In this document: in pieces, positions 1-5,692 of the stretch
Layout of the letters: every line of letters starts with the position of its first letter
Position numbering within the stretch: position 1 is the first letter of the stretch
DNA from: an uncultured Clostridia bacterium
Lineage (GTDB): Bacteria; Bacillota; Clostridia; Christensenellales; UBA1242
Direction: 5' to 3'
Assembly: GCA_947627585.1 (NCBI GenBank)
Contig: CANQWP010000013.1
Location: 1 to 13,367 of the forward strand
DNA: 13,367 nt
Translations under genes and position numbers: made by a program
Notes under the pieces: model-generated
Database searches by the model: none
Told to the model about the DNA's origin: nothing
What the model saw: the letters and a program-made list of their open reading frames with translations, nothing else

Positions 1-84
1 CCGACCTGAAAGCAGTGGGACACCCAGGGATAGCCGGTCTCTATCATCAGCGGCACATTCCATTTTTCACAAATGATTTTTGCC
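1..84 (-). pseudogene. Possible remnant of a GH53-like glycosidase (edge fragment)
   Basis: Read on the minus strand, this edge segment gives an open frame ending in NVPLMIETGYPWVSHC. The ETGYPW part resembles the stretch around the catalytic nucleophile Glu of family GH53 endo-beta-1,4-galactanases (V-V/I-E-T-x-Y-P-W). The family is normally 330-400 residues with this motif well inside the protein. Here the upstream frame runs straight back into the terminator of the dehydrogenase gene, with no ribosome binding site or N-terminal domain. It is therefore either a decayed fragment or a chance frame. The recognition rests on one short motif and the segment runs off the window, so confidence is low. 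Confidence 0.25.
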
Positions 85-98
85 AAAAAAAGAAAATA

Positions 99-125
99 AA
101 AACCTCGCCAATCAAGCAAGGTTTT
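99..125 (-). terminator. Intrinsic terminator of the SDR gene
   Basis: A 7-bp stem, AAAACCT (99-105) with AGGTTTT (119-125), is extended by two further pairs (GC 107-108 with 116-117) across one mismatch and closes on a 7-base loop. On the minus strand it is followed by a T-rich tract. It starts about 20 bases after the dehydrogenase stop codon. Confidence 0.75.
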
Positions 126-144
126 AAAAATTTTGAAAATCAAA

Positions 145-936
145 TCAAAGCGTGCACTTTGTCATGCCACCGTCAACATTGACAGCCACACCAGTGATGT
201 AGTGTGCCGGCTCACTGGTGAGGAACACAACCGCGCTTGCAATTTCTTCTGCTTTTGCATAGCGTCCCATTGGAATGTTTGTCTTTGCAAACCATTCGAT
301 GGCGGAATTTTTGTCCATACCTGTTGCGGCAGCAAGTTGGTCGCCAAGTTGACCGTCTGCATACCAAAGCGGAGTGTCCACTGGGCCCGGGCAAACAGCG
401 TTCACGTTCACATTGAACGGCGCGCAATATGACGAAAAGTCTTTTGTCAGCATGATGTCAGCGGCCTTGATTGTGTCATAACTGAGAAGTCCGCCCGGCT
501 GTTTGCCGAAGATTGAAGCAATGTTCAGCACGCTTCCCCAACCATTCTTTGTGAAGTATGGAATGCAAAGTTGCGTCAAGCGAACAGGTGCATACATCAT
601 CAGTTCTGCATGCGAGCGGAAAGTGCTTTCTGGAAAAGTCTCCATGTCGCCCATTTTTGCGGTGCCGGCATTGTTGACCAAGACGTCAATTTTTCCGAAC
701 TTCTTTGCGACATTTTTGACAAATTTTTCGCAAGCCTCGGCACTGGTCACGTCTACTTTTTCGACGTAAATTTCCTCATTTTTGAGTTCTTTTTTCAAGT
801 TTTTGAGCCCTTCAAGATTGATGTCGGCAAGCGCAAGGCGTGCCCCTTCTTTTTCATATGCCACAGCGATGGCTTTTCCAATTCCGGAAGCAGCGCCCGT
901 GACAATGACAACGCGGTTTTTCAAACCTAATTTCAT
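145..936 (-). CDS. Short-chain dehydrogenase/reductase (classical SDR, FabG-like)
   Basis: A 263-residue cytosolic NAD(P)-dependent oxidoreductase of the classical SDR family; the substrate cannot be told. The Rossmann motif TGAASGIG is at residues 13-20. An acidic Asp38 at the end of strand beta2 favours NAD(H) over NADP(H). NNAG is at 88-91. Ser141 and the YxxxK pair Tyr153/Lys157 form the catalytic triad. The C-terminal block PAHYITGVAVNVDGG is typical of FabG-type enzymes. The start at 934-936 is preferred over an in-frame upstream ATG because GGAGG sits 6 bases before it (941-948 region), and 263 residues is the usual length. Oddity: the position usually held by the fourth catalytic residue, Asn, appears to be Met113 (LMMYAPVRLTQ against the common VNLTAPFRLTQ). 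It has its own promoter and terminator, so it is probably monocistronic. 3-oxoacyl or hydroxyacid dehydrogenase are possible roles. Confidence 0.93.
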   Translation of the reverse strand: MKLGLKNRVVIVTGAASGIGKAIAVAYEKEGARLALADINLEGLKNLKKELKNEEIYVEKVDVTSAEACEKFVKNVAKKFGKIDVLVNNAGTAKMGDMETFPESTFRSHAELMMYAPVRLTQLCIPYFTKNGWGSVLNIASIFGKQPGGLLSYDTIKAADIMLTKDFSSYCAPFNVNVNAVCPGPVDTPLWYADGQLGDQLAAATGMDKNSAIEWFAKTNIPMGRYAKAEEIASAVVFLTSEPAHYITGVAVNVDGGMTKCTL

Positions 937-959
937 ATCAAACCTCCTTTGACAACAAA

Positions 960-989
960 ATTTTATCACTCGCAAACAATTCTTGTCAA
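960..989 (-). promoter_or_regulatory. Promoter of the SDR gene (sigma-A type)
   Basis: On the minus strand a perfect -35 TTGACA (984-989) and a -10 TAAAAT (960-965) are separated by 18 bases. The -10 is extended by TGA directly upstream. Transcription would start near 953, giving a leader of about 17 bases that contains the GGAGG site. Confidence 0.75.
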
Positions 990-1137
990 ATCTTTTCAAT
1001 CTTAAAATAAAATTTTTGAAAAAAACGAAAAAGCAATCAAAAAAAACTTTAATGTTGCCTCAATGTTTGCTCATATTTGAAATAAAGTGAAATTGAAAAG
1101 CACAAAGCCTTTTCAAAAATTTTTCTTCGCCAAAATC

Positions 1138-1171
1138 TTGACTTAGTTTTGAAAAAGATGTAAAATATAAT
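1138..1171 (+). promoter_or_regulatory. Promoter of tRNA-Trp
   Basis: -35 TTGACT (1138-1143) and -10 TAAAAT (1161-1166) have a 17-base spacer. A TATAAT also overlaps at 1166-1171, but its spacing to this -35 would be 22. The tRNA begins about 12-13 bases after the predicted start point, leaving a short 5' leader for RNase P. Confidence 0.7.
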
Positions 1172-1184
1172 GCGTAACACATAA

Positions 1185-1258
1185 AGGGGTGTAGTTCATC
1201 GGTAGAATGAGAGTCTCCAAAACTCCAGAGGAGGGTTCAACTCCTTCCACCCCTGCCA
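1185..1258 (+). tRNA. trnW: tRNA-Trp (anticodon CCA), CCA end encoded
   Basis: The 74-base cloverleaf folds as follows. The acceptor stem is AGGGGTG with CACCCCT. The D arm is GTTC/GAAT with loop ATCGGTA. The anticodon loop CTCCAAA carries anticodon CCA for UGG. The variable loop is AGAG. The T arm is GAGGG/CCTTC around TTCAACT. The discriminator is G and the 3' CCA is encoded. The anticodon stem has one mismatch at its outer pair (27-43, A-C). It is the only plus-strand chromosomal gene in the window, with its own promoter and terminator. Its last bases, CTGCCA, are the start of a repeat that recurs 1151 bases downstream. Confidence 0.96.
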
Positions 1259-1297
1259 AAGAAAAAAACAGCGGTTATTTGCTGTTTTTTTCTTGTT
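1253..1297 (+). repeat. Direct repeat copy 1 (tRNA 3' end plus terminator; candidate attL)
   Basis: A 45-base segment beginning with the last six bases of tRNA-Trp and including its whole terminator hairpin. It recurs at 2404-2448 with a single difference (G1261 against C2412), an offset of exactly 1151 bases. It ends just before the promoter of the plus-strand cassette. The sequence shows the duplication; reading it as a recombination site is inference. Confidence 0.85.
1262..1291 (+). terminator. Intrinsic terminator of tRNA-Trp (copy 1)
   Basis: The stem AAAAAAACAGC (1262-1272) pairs with GCTGTTTTTTT (1281-1291) around loop GGTTATTT. The run of A on one side and T on the other makes it usable in both directions. 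It stops the tRNA transcript 3-4 bases after CCA. Confidence 0.85.
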
Positions 1298-1301
1298 GCT
1301 T

Positions 1302-1330
1302 TTGACAAAATGCATCATTTATGATAAAAT
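1302..1330 (+). promoter_or_regulatory. Cassette promoter, predicted to give a leaderless mRNA
   Basis: A consensus -35 TTGACA (1302-1307), a 17-base spacer and -10 TAAAAT (1325-1330), with an extended TGA in front of the -10. Counting six bases past the -10 puts +1 at 1337, which is the A of the ATG of the first cassette gene. No ribosome binding site can fit. The promoter starts directly after repeat copy 1, so the cassette carries its own expression signal. Confidence 0.75.
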
Positions 1331-1336
1331 ATTCTC

Positions 1337-1789
1337 ATGAACATTGTAAAAAAAGACAATTCAACATTTAAACAAAAAGTTGACGCCGTTTTGATTGATC
1401 ATCCAGAATATTTAAGTTCAATCTATTGGGCAAAAAAAGATGCTCTTGATGAAGAATATACTTATCCATATTGCTGTCTCTCTCCTAAAAATTTTTATAG
1501 CAAACGTTTAGGAAAAGATTGTGAGACCAAAAAAGGTAATGGGCAACTTAGCGAATTTTTTGAGTATGAAACAACAGATGCCCTAAAAAATGATTTGTTT
1601 GTAACCCGTTTTACTGTGCCAATTAAAACTCCAAGAAAAGGGAAGTTTTATGAATTAAATACTTCTCATTATATATTAAACACCACGAAACCAAGTAAAA
1701 ATCATCCTGAACATCCTCTTCAATTTGTTCTTTTATATCGATATGATGCAAATAGTTCAGATTCACACTTTAATGATTTTCTTCTTTGA
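1337..1789 (+). CDS. Unrecognised cassette protein A (150 aa)
   Basis: I do not recognise this 150-residue protein. It is soluble-looking, rich in Lys, Asn, Asp and aromatic residues, with no signal peptide or membrane segment. Recognisable stretches include LIDHPEYLSSIYWAKKDAL near the N-terminus, a YPYCCL element in the middle and a hydrophobic FVLLYRYD near the C-terminus. The ATG at 1337 is the only ATG close to the promoter; the frame is closed by a TAA at 1325-1327. It has no Shine-Dalgarno sequence and is predicted to be leaderless. Its stop TGA overlaps the TTG start of the next ORF (TTGA, 1786-1789), so the two are probably translated together. Orientation and lack of an SD set it apart from the minus-strand chromosomal genes. 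Coding status is supported by a long open frame, a matching promoter and a coupled partner, not by homology. Confidence 0.7.
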   Translation: MNIVKKDNSTFKQKVDAVLIDHPEYLSSIYWAKKDALDEEYTYPYCCLSPKNFYSKRLGKDCETKKGNGQLSEFFEYETTDALKNDLFVTRFTVPIKTPRKGKFYELNTSHYILNTTKPSKNHPEHPLQFVLLYRYDANSSDSHFNDFLL

Positions 1790-2346
1790 CAGAAAAACTG
1801 ACAACAGAAGAAATGCAAGAATATAAAAAATATTTTCAGCCTAAAATAGCGCCAAACTATCCGCATTTTCACTTTGGGAACCCTTTTACTGCCCCAACAA
1901 AATTAACAGCAATAGATGCTAAATCTTTGATGCTGTATGTTACTGATTTGCAATTTGACAATAATCCAAACAGCATTTTAAACAACAAAGATTTTTTCAT
2001 GCCCTACTTATACATAAAAAAGAATCCTGAATTATATAAAACAAATTTAAAAAAACTCAAAGAACTTGAATCAAACAAATTAAACAAAGTAATTGCTGAG
2101 GCTAACAATAGTTTAAACAATATTGTTGCTCCGGATGTCAACCAAAAGCTAATTGGTCTTGATGCAGTTATATATGATTTATTTTTAATTTCTTTATTAC
2201 ATGAAAGAAATTTTGGTGGTGGAGATGGAGGAGGCTTGCTACTCGATTTTGATTTGCGCTTGGGTTCAAAGTTGGGTGGAGATTCTGATGGCTTTGACCA
2301 TTTTCTTGACAAAGAGATAGATAAAGCTAGGGGACACGAAAAATAA
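1786..2346 (+). CDS. Unrecognised cassette protein B (186 aa, Gly-rich tail)
   Basis: I do not recognise this protein. The proposed start is TTG at 1786, overlapping the stop of protein A by four bases; an in-frame ATG at 1813 is the alternative and would remove nine residues. The N-terminal part (about 1-110) is mixed and Lys/Asn-rich. The middle contains a hydrophobic segment, LIGLDAVIYDLFLISLL (about 124-140). The tail is unusual: a glycine run GGGDGGG followed by alternating Leu/Asp and then GGDSDG, ending in a charged segment. The hydrophobic stretch followed by a glycine-rich acidic tail might suggest membrane contact or assembly, but this is not evidence of function. The second copy of the terminator hairpin follows about 70 bases after the stop. 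Confidence 0.65.
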   Translation: MTEKLTTEEMQEYKKYFQPKIAPNYPHFHFGNPFTAPTKLTAIDAKSLMLYVTDLQFDNNPNSILNNKDFFMPYLYIKKNPELYKTNLKKLKELESNKLNKVIAEANNSLNNIVAPDVNQKLIGLDAVIYDLFLISLLHERNFGGGDGGGLLLDFDLRLGSKLGGDSDGFDHFLDKEIDKARGHEK

Positions 2347-2403
2347 TTTTAGGCTAATCGAACTTCTGATTTATTTGAATAGAACTTTTATATAATTTCA
2401 GCT

Positions 2404-2448
2404 CTGCCAAACAAAAAAACAGCGGTTATTTGCTGTTTTTTTCTTGTT
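2404..2448 (+). repeat. Direct repeat copy 2 (candidate attR)
   Basis: This is 44 of 45 bases identical to 1253-1297, including the last six bases of tRNA-Trp, CTGCCA, but not the rest of the tRNA. It is joined on the left to cassette sequence and on the right to the DUF378 gene, whose last seven codons and stop lie within it. This is the layout expected if an element inserted into the site between tRNA-Trp and DUF378 and duplicated the core. Confidence 0.85.
2413..2442. terminator. Bidirectional terminator (copy 2) for cassette and DUF378 gene
   Basis: The same hairpin as at the tRNA: AAAAAAACAGC (2413-2423) with GCTGTTTTTTT (2432-2442). On the plus strand it ends the cassette transcript. 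On the minus strand it ends the DUF378 gene, whose TAA stop (2426-2428) lies in the hairpin loop. Confidence 0.85.
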
Positions 2449-2674
2449 CTTTCTTGTATTGACAGCCAAGGTCAAGCATTCCGCGCGAGATGATTGGCGA
2501 AATGATCAGCCAAATCGCAGCCAGCATGATGAGCACATAAATTGCGATTGCCCAGCCGTTGCGATAGCCCATGCAAATCCAAGACACAAGGTTGAAGTCA
2601 AAAATGCCCACAAGCCCCCAGTTCAAGCAGCCAATGATTGTCAGCACATAGGCAATATAGTTTGCGATGATCAT
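2426..2674 (-). CDS. DUF378 (YuzA-like) small membrane protein
   Basis: An 82-residue integral membrane protein of the DUF378 family; the family's function is not known. It has two predicted membrane helices: IIANYIAYVLTIIGCLNWGLVGIF (about 2-25) with the family-typical IGCLNWGLVGIF, and IAIYVLIMLAAIWLIISPII (about 43-62). The C-terminal tail is short and charged. The start is set by GGAGG six bases before the ATG at 2672-2674; the upstream in-frame ATG would add an unsupported 13-residue extension. The tail EKNSK and the stop codon are encoded by the terminator/repeat core shared with the tRNA, so the insert left the reading frame intact. A TATAAT lies at 2735-2740 upstream but without a convincing -35. 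Confidence 0.88.
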   Translation of the reverse strand: MIIANYIAYVLTIIGCLNWGLVGIFDFNLVSWICMGYRNGWAIAIYVLIMLAAIWLIISPIISRGMLDLGCQYKKEQEKNSK

Positions 2675-2776
2675 ACAAAACCTCCTTGGAAATATTTTGT
2701 TACAATCTCGCAAAAATAAACATTCAACTTAAAAATTATATTTTTCCAAAATTTTACAATATTTTACAAAACGAAT

Positions 2777-3706
2777 TTAAGAATTATAATATTCCCCGAC
2801 GTTTTTGTCTCGCCAATTTTCGTCAACTTTGACAAAAAGCTTCAAAAGACATTTTGTGCCAAGCAAGTTTTCGGCATATTTTCTTGCGCCCTCGCCCACT
2901 TTTTTGAGGTTTGCGCCGCCACGCCCGATGATGATACCCTTGTGCTGCTCGCGTTCGCAAACAATTTCTGCGTCAATCTTTGTCAGGTTTTTCCCCTCTT
3001 CAAAATTCGTCACGACCACAGCAACGCCGTGCGGAATTTCTTTGTCAATTTCTTGCAACAAAATTCCTCGAATTTTTTCGGCAATCAAAAACTTGACGCT
3101 CTTGTTGGTGAATTCATCTTCGTCAAAAATAGGTGCATTTTCTGGCAGCAATGAAACAATTTCTTTTTCAAGTTTATCCAAATTTTCGCCCGTCACAGCC
3201 GAGACTTTTTGCAAGCATTTTTCTTTGTTCATTTCGAGCAAAAAGGCGGTGTTTCTTTTTTCAATTTCCAAAAAAACGCGATTTTTGCCGGTTTTTTGCT
3301 CATTTTTCGTTTTTTCTTGCGTGAATTTGTCAATTTTTGTTTCCACCAAAATGACGTTTTCGTTTTTGTCAAAAAGATTTTGGATATATTTTTTTTCTTC
3401 GTCGTCAATTTCTTTTGTGCCGTCAAAAAGATACAAAATCACGTCCGCGCCGGCAAGTGCGCTGCGCACACGTTTGTTCATGACACGGTCAAGGTTGTTT
3501 TTGCTGTGATGAATGCCCGGCGTGTCCACAAAAACAATTTGAAAGTTCTCGCCCGTTTTGATTCCAAGAATTTGGTCGCGAGTGGTCTGCTGTCTGTGAG
3601 AGACAACGGCCACCTCCTCGCCGACAAAAAAATTCACCAAACTGCTTTTGCCGGCGTTCGGCTTTCCAAGCACCGCAACATATCCGCACTTGAAGCCCTT
3701 TTTCAT
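2777..3706 (-). CDS. era: GTPase Era
   Basis: A 309-residue GTPase that binds the 3' end of 16S rRNA and assists maturation of the 30S subunit. The G domain shows G1 GKPNAGKS (14-21), switch I QTTRD (40-44), G3 DTPG (61-64), G4 TKID (123-126, where NKxD is usual) and G5 SAVTG (169-173). The C-terminal KH RNA-binding domain is marked by GIIIGRGGANLKKVG (257-271). The interval between G4 and G5 is about 15 residues longer than I expect from Era of model Bacillota, and the extra part is Lys/Glu-rich. The ATG at 3704-3706 overlaps the ybeY stop (ATGA), so it is translationally coupled to that gene. No clear hairpin terminator follows it. Confidence 0.97.
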   Translation of the reverse strand: MKKGFKCGYVAVLGKPNAGKSSLVNFFVGEEVAVVSHRQQTTRDQILGIKTGENFQIVFVDTPGIHHSKNNLDRVMNKRVRSALAGADVILYLFDGTKEIDDEEKKYIQNLFDKNENVILVETKIDKFTQEKTKNEQKTGKNRVFLEIEKRNTAFLLEMNKEKCLQKVSAVTGENLDKLEKEIVSLLPENAPIFDEDEFTNKSVKFLIAEKIRGILLQEIDKEIPHGVAVVVTNFEEGKNLTKIDAEIVCEREQHKGIIIGRGGANLKKVGEGARKYAENLLGTKCLLKLFVKVDENWRDKNVGEYYNS

Positions 3707-4164
3707 CTCTGCACCCCAAACTGCGCCAAAATTTTTTCCGCCACGGCCTGCATCTTTTTTTCGTCCTCTTTTTCAATGTGGTCAAAGCCCAAAAGGTGCA
3801 AAAGCCCATGCAGCGCCAAAAAACAAACCTCGCGTTTTTGGCTATGCCCAAATTCTTTGGCCTGCGCCTTTGCTTTCTTTTTGCAAATCACAATGTCGCC
3901 CAAAAACAAAACGCCGTCAACTTTTTCGCCATCAAAGTTCTTCAAACTTTCGTCCGCGCTCTTTTCAAGATTTGGAAAAGAAAGCACGTCGGTCACCCTG
4001 TCAACGTCTCGAAATTGTTTGTTGAGCCGTTGAATTTCATCTTCGCCGACAAAATTCACAGAAACATTCACGCAAGAAAAATCTTCGCCAAGAACGCGCC
4101 CAGCCAATTCAAAGAGTTTTTCCAATTTTTTCTTGTAGCCAAAAATCTTCCCTTCAACAATCAT
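3703..4164 (-). CDS. ybeY: Endoribonuclease YbeY (rRNA maturation factor)
   Basis: A 153-residue zinc-dependent endoribonuclease involved in 16S rRNA 3'-end processing and ribosome quality control. The metal-binding signature HGLLHLLGFDH (119-129) supplies His119, His123 and His129. The family segments TDVLSFP (58-64) and LGDIVI (88-93) are also present. Length is typical. The ATG at 4162-4164 follows an AAAGGTG ribosome binding site. A strong promoter lies just upstream, and the stop overlaps the era start by four bases, so ybeY and era form a two-gene ribosome-biogenesis unit. In many Bacillota phoH, dgkA and cdd lie in this cluster; none is present here. Confidence 0.97.
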   Translation of the reverse strand: MIVEGKIFGYKKKLEKLFELAGRVLGEDFSCVNVSVNFVGEDEIQRLNKQFRDVDRVTDVLSFPNLEKSADESLKNFDGEKVDGVLFLGDIVICKKKAKAQAKEFGHSQKREVCFLALHGLLHLLGFDHIEKEDEKKMQAVAEKILAQFGVQR

Positions 4165-4191
4165 CTTTTCACCTTTGCTTTTGATGAATTT

Positions 4192-4220
4192 ATTATATCA
4201 CACCCAAAAACAAAAAGCAA
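4192..4220 (-). promoter_or_regulatory. Promoter of ybeY-era
   Basis: -35 TTGCTT (4215-4220), 17-base spacer, perfect -10 TATAAT (4192-4197) with the upstream extension TGTGA. It lies in the gap between the yqfD stop and ybeY. The same TGTGATATAAT occurs in front of floA. Confidence 0.8.
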
Positions 4221-4232
4221 GGCGATGAAAAA

Positions 4233-5366
4233 TCATTTTGTCTCATATCCGCCAATCTCTTCTTCTGTGATAATGCAAAAGTTGACAATCGTCACGCCGG
4301 CAAGGTGGCGAAGTGTGAAAAATTCTTCCTTCATCAAATCATAGTTCTCGCAGTTTTTCAACGCTTTTTCTTTTGCTTTTGCAACAAATTCATCTTTCAC
4401 ATCTTCAAAATCGCTGACAATCGTGTGCTGTTCAAGTTCAAAAAAGGTCGATTTTTTCATTTTAAACGGCAAAAACAAGTTTTTTGAAAGGTCAATTTCT
4501 TCCTCCTCCACTTCATACATTTGAAAATTCAAATCTTCTTTGAAAGAATAGATTGAAAGCCCAAAAAGCGTAATCTCGTTTTGCTCAATCTTTCTGCCGG
4601 TGCGCTTGACGTCAATGTAGGTCTCATAGTGATCCGCGCAGCCTTCATTATATACTTCCGCCAAAATCTCCGCCCTCGCCTCCACTTTTTTTTGCTCGCC
4701 AGAAGTGTCGATGGTGAACGGCTCGACCAAGACGTCCCCCGCGCGCACAAAGTCGCCGACCTTCACTCGCAAAGTGCCGGAGATGAGGTTGATTTCACTG
4801 ATGCGCCCGTCTTTTTTTGCCACAAGCGGCGCAAATTCGCCATACATTTCGTCCGGCAAGACCTTTTCTTTGATGTTGATGACCAACGTTTGTCCCTTGA
4901 TGATGCATGAAGCAAAACTGATTTCGTCAAAGTTGTCCAAAAGCGCAGTCTCGACCGCCTCAGTGTCGATTTTGCTTTTGCTTGCCGGGAATTCGCTTTT
5001 GACAAAAGAAACAATCTCGCTCCTTTCAAGCTTGTCCAACCCCAAAACTTCATATTGCAAAACAAACTGAAACTGAATGGCATACAGCAAAGAAAAAAGC
5101 AGGGCGGCCGCAATAAGGCCATATGAGCCCAAAATTTGGAAAGCTTTGAACGCCAAACCTTCGTGCGAAACGCTTTCAATTTTGACATTGCGCTCTCTCA
5201 AAATTTTCTCCACTTTTTTATGCTCAAAAAAGGAACATTTGAAAGTGGTGTCGCTCTTTGAATTTCGCTCAATTTCGGTCAAAGAAAATTTTTTGCAAAG
5301 GTCACTGAGGAGCTTTTCTTGATTCAAGCCACAAATATGAAACTTTGTAACATTTTTCAACCTCAT
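4233..5366 (-). CDS. yqfD: Sporulation membrane protein YqfD
   Basis: A 377-residue protein matching the YqfD family, which in Bacillus subtilis is needed for spore development and is expressed in the mother cell. The N-terminal part (1-75) is soluble, with MRLKNVTKFHICGLNQEKLL resembling the family start. One membrane helix spans about 80-103 (GSYGLIAAALLFSLLYAIQF). A long extracytoplasmic C-terminal region follows, including a DxxG-rich part with GDFVRAGDVLV (about 203-213). The ATG at 5364-5366 overlaps the yqfC stop by four bases, the usual coupled yqfC-yqfD arrangement. Assignment rests on neighbour, length, topology and general resemblance rather than on a catalytic motif. Confidence 0.87.
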   Translation of the reverse strand: MRLKNVTKFHICGLNQEKLLSDLCKKFSLTEIERNSKSDTTFKCSFFEHKKVEKILRERNVKIESVSHEGLAFKAFQILGSYGLIAAALLFSLLYAIQFQFVLQYEVLGLDKLERSEIVSFVKSEFPASKSKIDTEAVETALLDNFDEISFASCIIKGQTLVINIKEKVLPDEMYGEFAPLVAKKDGRISEINLISGTLRVKVGDFVRAGDVLVEPFTIDTSGEQKKVEARAEILAEVYNEGCADHYETYIDVKRTGRKIEQNEITLFGLSIYSFKEDLNFQMYEVEEEEIDLSKNLFLPFKMKKSTFFELEQHTIVSDFEDVKDEFVAKAKEKALKNCENYDLMKEEFFTLRHLAGVTIVNFCIITEEEIGGYETK

Positions 5367-5626
5367 ATTTGCTCCACCTTTTTGATTTGTCCCGTAATTT
5401 TGATGGTGTTGTCTGAAAGCTCGGACAGAATCATGTCCCGCCCTTCCACCATGATGACCGCCTTTTTGACTTTAAATGAAATGAGCTCTTTTGAAAGCAT
5501 AACAAGACCCAAATGTCCTTCGACATAAAGAAGTTGTCCGGACAAATTGATGATGTTGAAGCCATTTAGGTCAAGCCCCTGAGGATTCTTTAAGTTTTGT
5601 TTGATTTCATTTAAAAAATTAAACAT
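5363..5626 (-). CDS. yqfC: Sporulation protein YqfC (YabP family)
   Basis: An 87-residue YabP/YqfC-family protein. The family is predicted to be a compact beta-rich fold used in the spore coat or mother cell. Visible features are an LYVEGHLGLVMLS element (33-45) and the FKVKKAVIMVEGRDMILSEL segment ending in a KITGQIKKVE tail, a pattern typical of YabP proteins. The start ATG (5624-5626) follows AGGTGAAAT. Start codon and SD lie in a perfect hairpin (separate entry). It is coupled to yqfD through ATGA. Confidence 0.85.
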   Translation of the reverse strand: MFNFLNEIKQNLKNPQGLDLNGFNIINLSGQLLYVEGHLGLVMLSKELISFKVKKAVIMVEGRDMILSELSDNTIKITGQIKKVEQI

Positions 5627-5650
5627 ATTTCACCTATCGAAATATGTTTA
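5620..5650 (-). promoter_or_regulatory. Perfect inverted repeat enclosing the yqfC start
   Basis: Arms TAAACATATTTC (5620-5631) and GAAATATGTTTA (5639-5650) pair perfectly over 12 bp around the 7-base loop. On the minus-strand mRNA the loop carries the GATAGGT ribosome binding site and the 3' arm contains the ATG of yqfC. It could limit yqfC/yqfD translation. Being a perfect palindrome it could equally be a DNA operator. It has no T-run in either orientation that would make it a good terminator. Confidence 0.6.
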
Positions 5651-5692
5651 TGCAAAAATATTTATATAAAGAATATCAAAAAAACGGGGTGT

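Noticed and set aside
1020..1137. Spacer between SDR promoter and tRNA promoter examined for a small gene or RNA
   Set aside because: No open frame with a ribosome binding site and no stable GC-containing hairpin was found.
1166..1171. TATAAT as the tRNA-Trp -10
   Set aside because: The spacing to TTGACT would be 22 bases; the overlapping TAAAAT at 17 bases fits better.
1770..1795. Programmed -1 frameshift joining cassette proteins A and B
   Set aside because: No slippery heptamer of the X XXY YYZ type is present; the TTGA overlap is simpler as a stop-start coupling.
2743..2759. 17-base motif TTTCCAAAATTTTACAA repeated at 11475-11491, downstream of era and ogg
   Set aside because: Very AT-rich and without dyad structure or a flanking pattern; two chance copies in AT-rich intergenic DNA are plausible.
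3209..4033. Long plus-strand open frame opposite era and ybeY
   Set aside because: It lies entirely opposite two certain genes, is Phe/Lys-rich in the way expected from reversed AT-rich codons, and has no ribosome binding site.
5651..5692. Possible sigma-E-like promoter before yqfC (GATATT and CATAAACA elements)
   Set aside because: The spacing of about 19 bases is too long for a sigma-E promoter, and the region is AT-rich enough to give such matches by chance.
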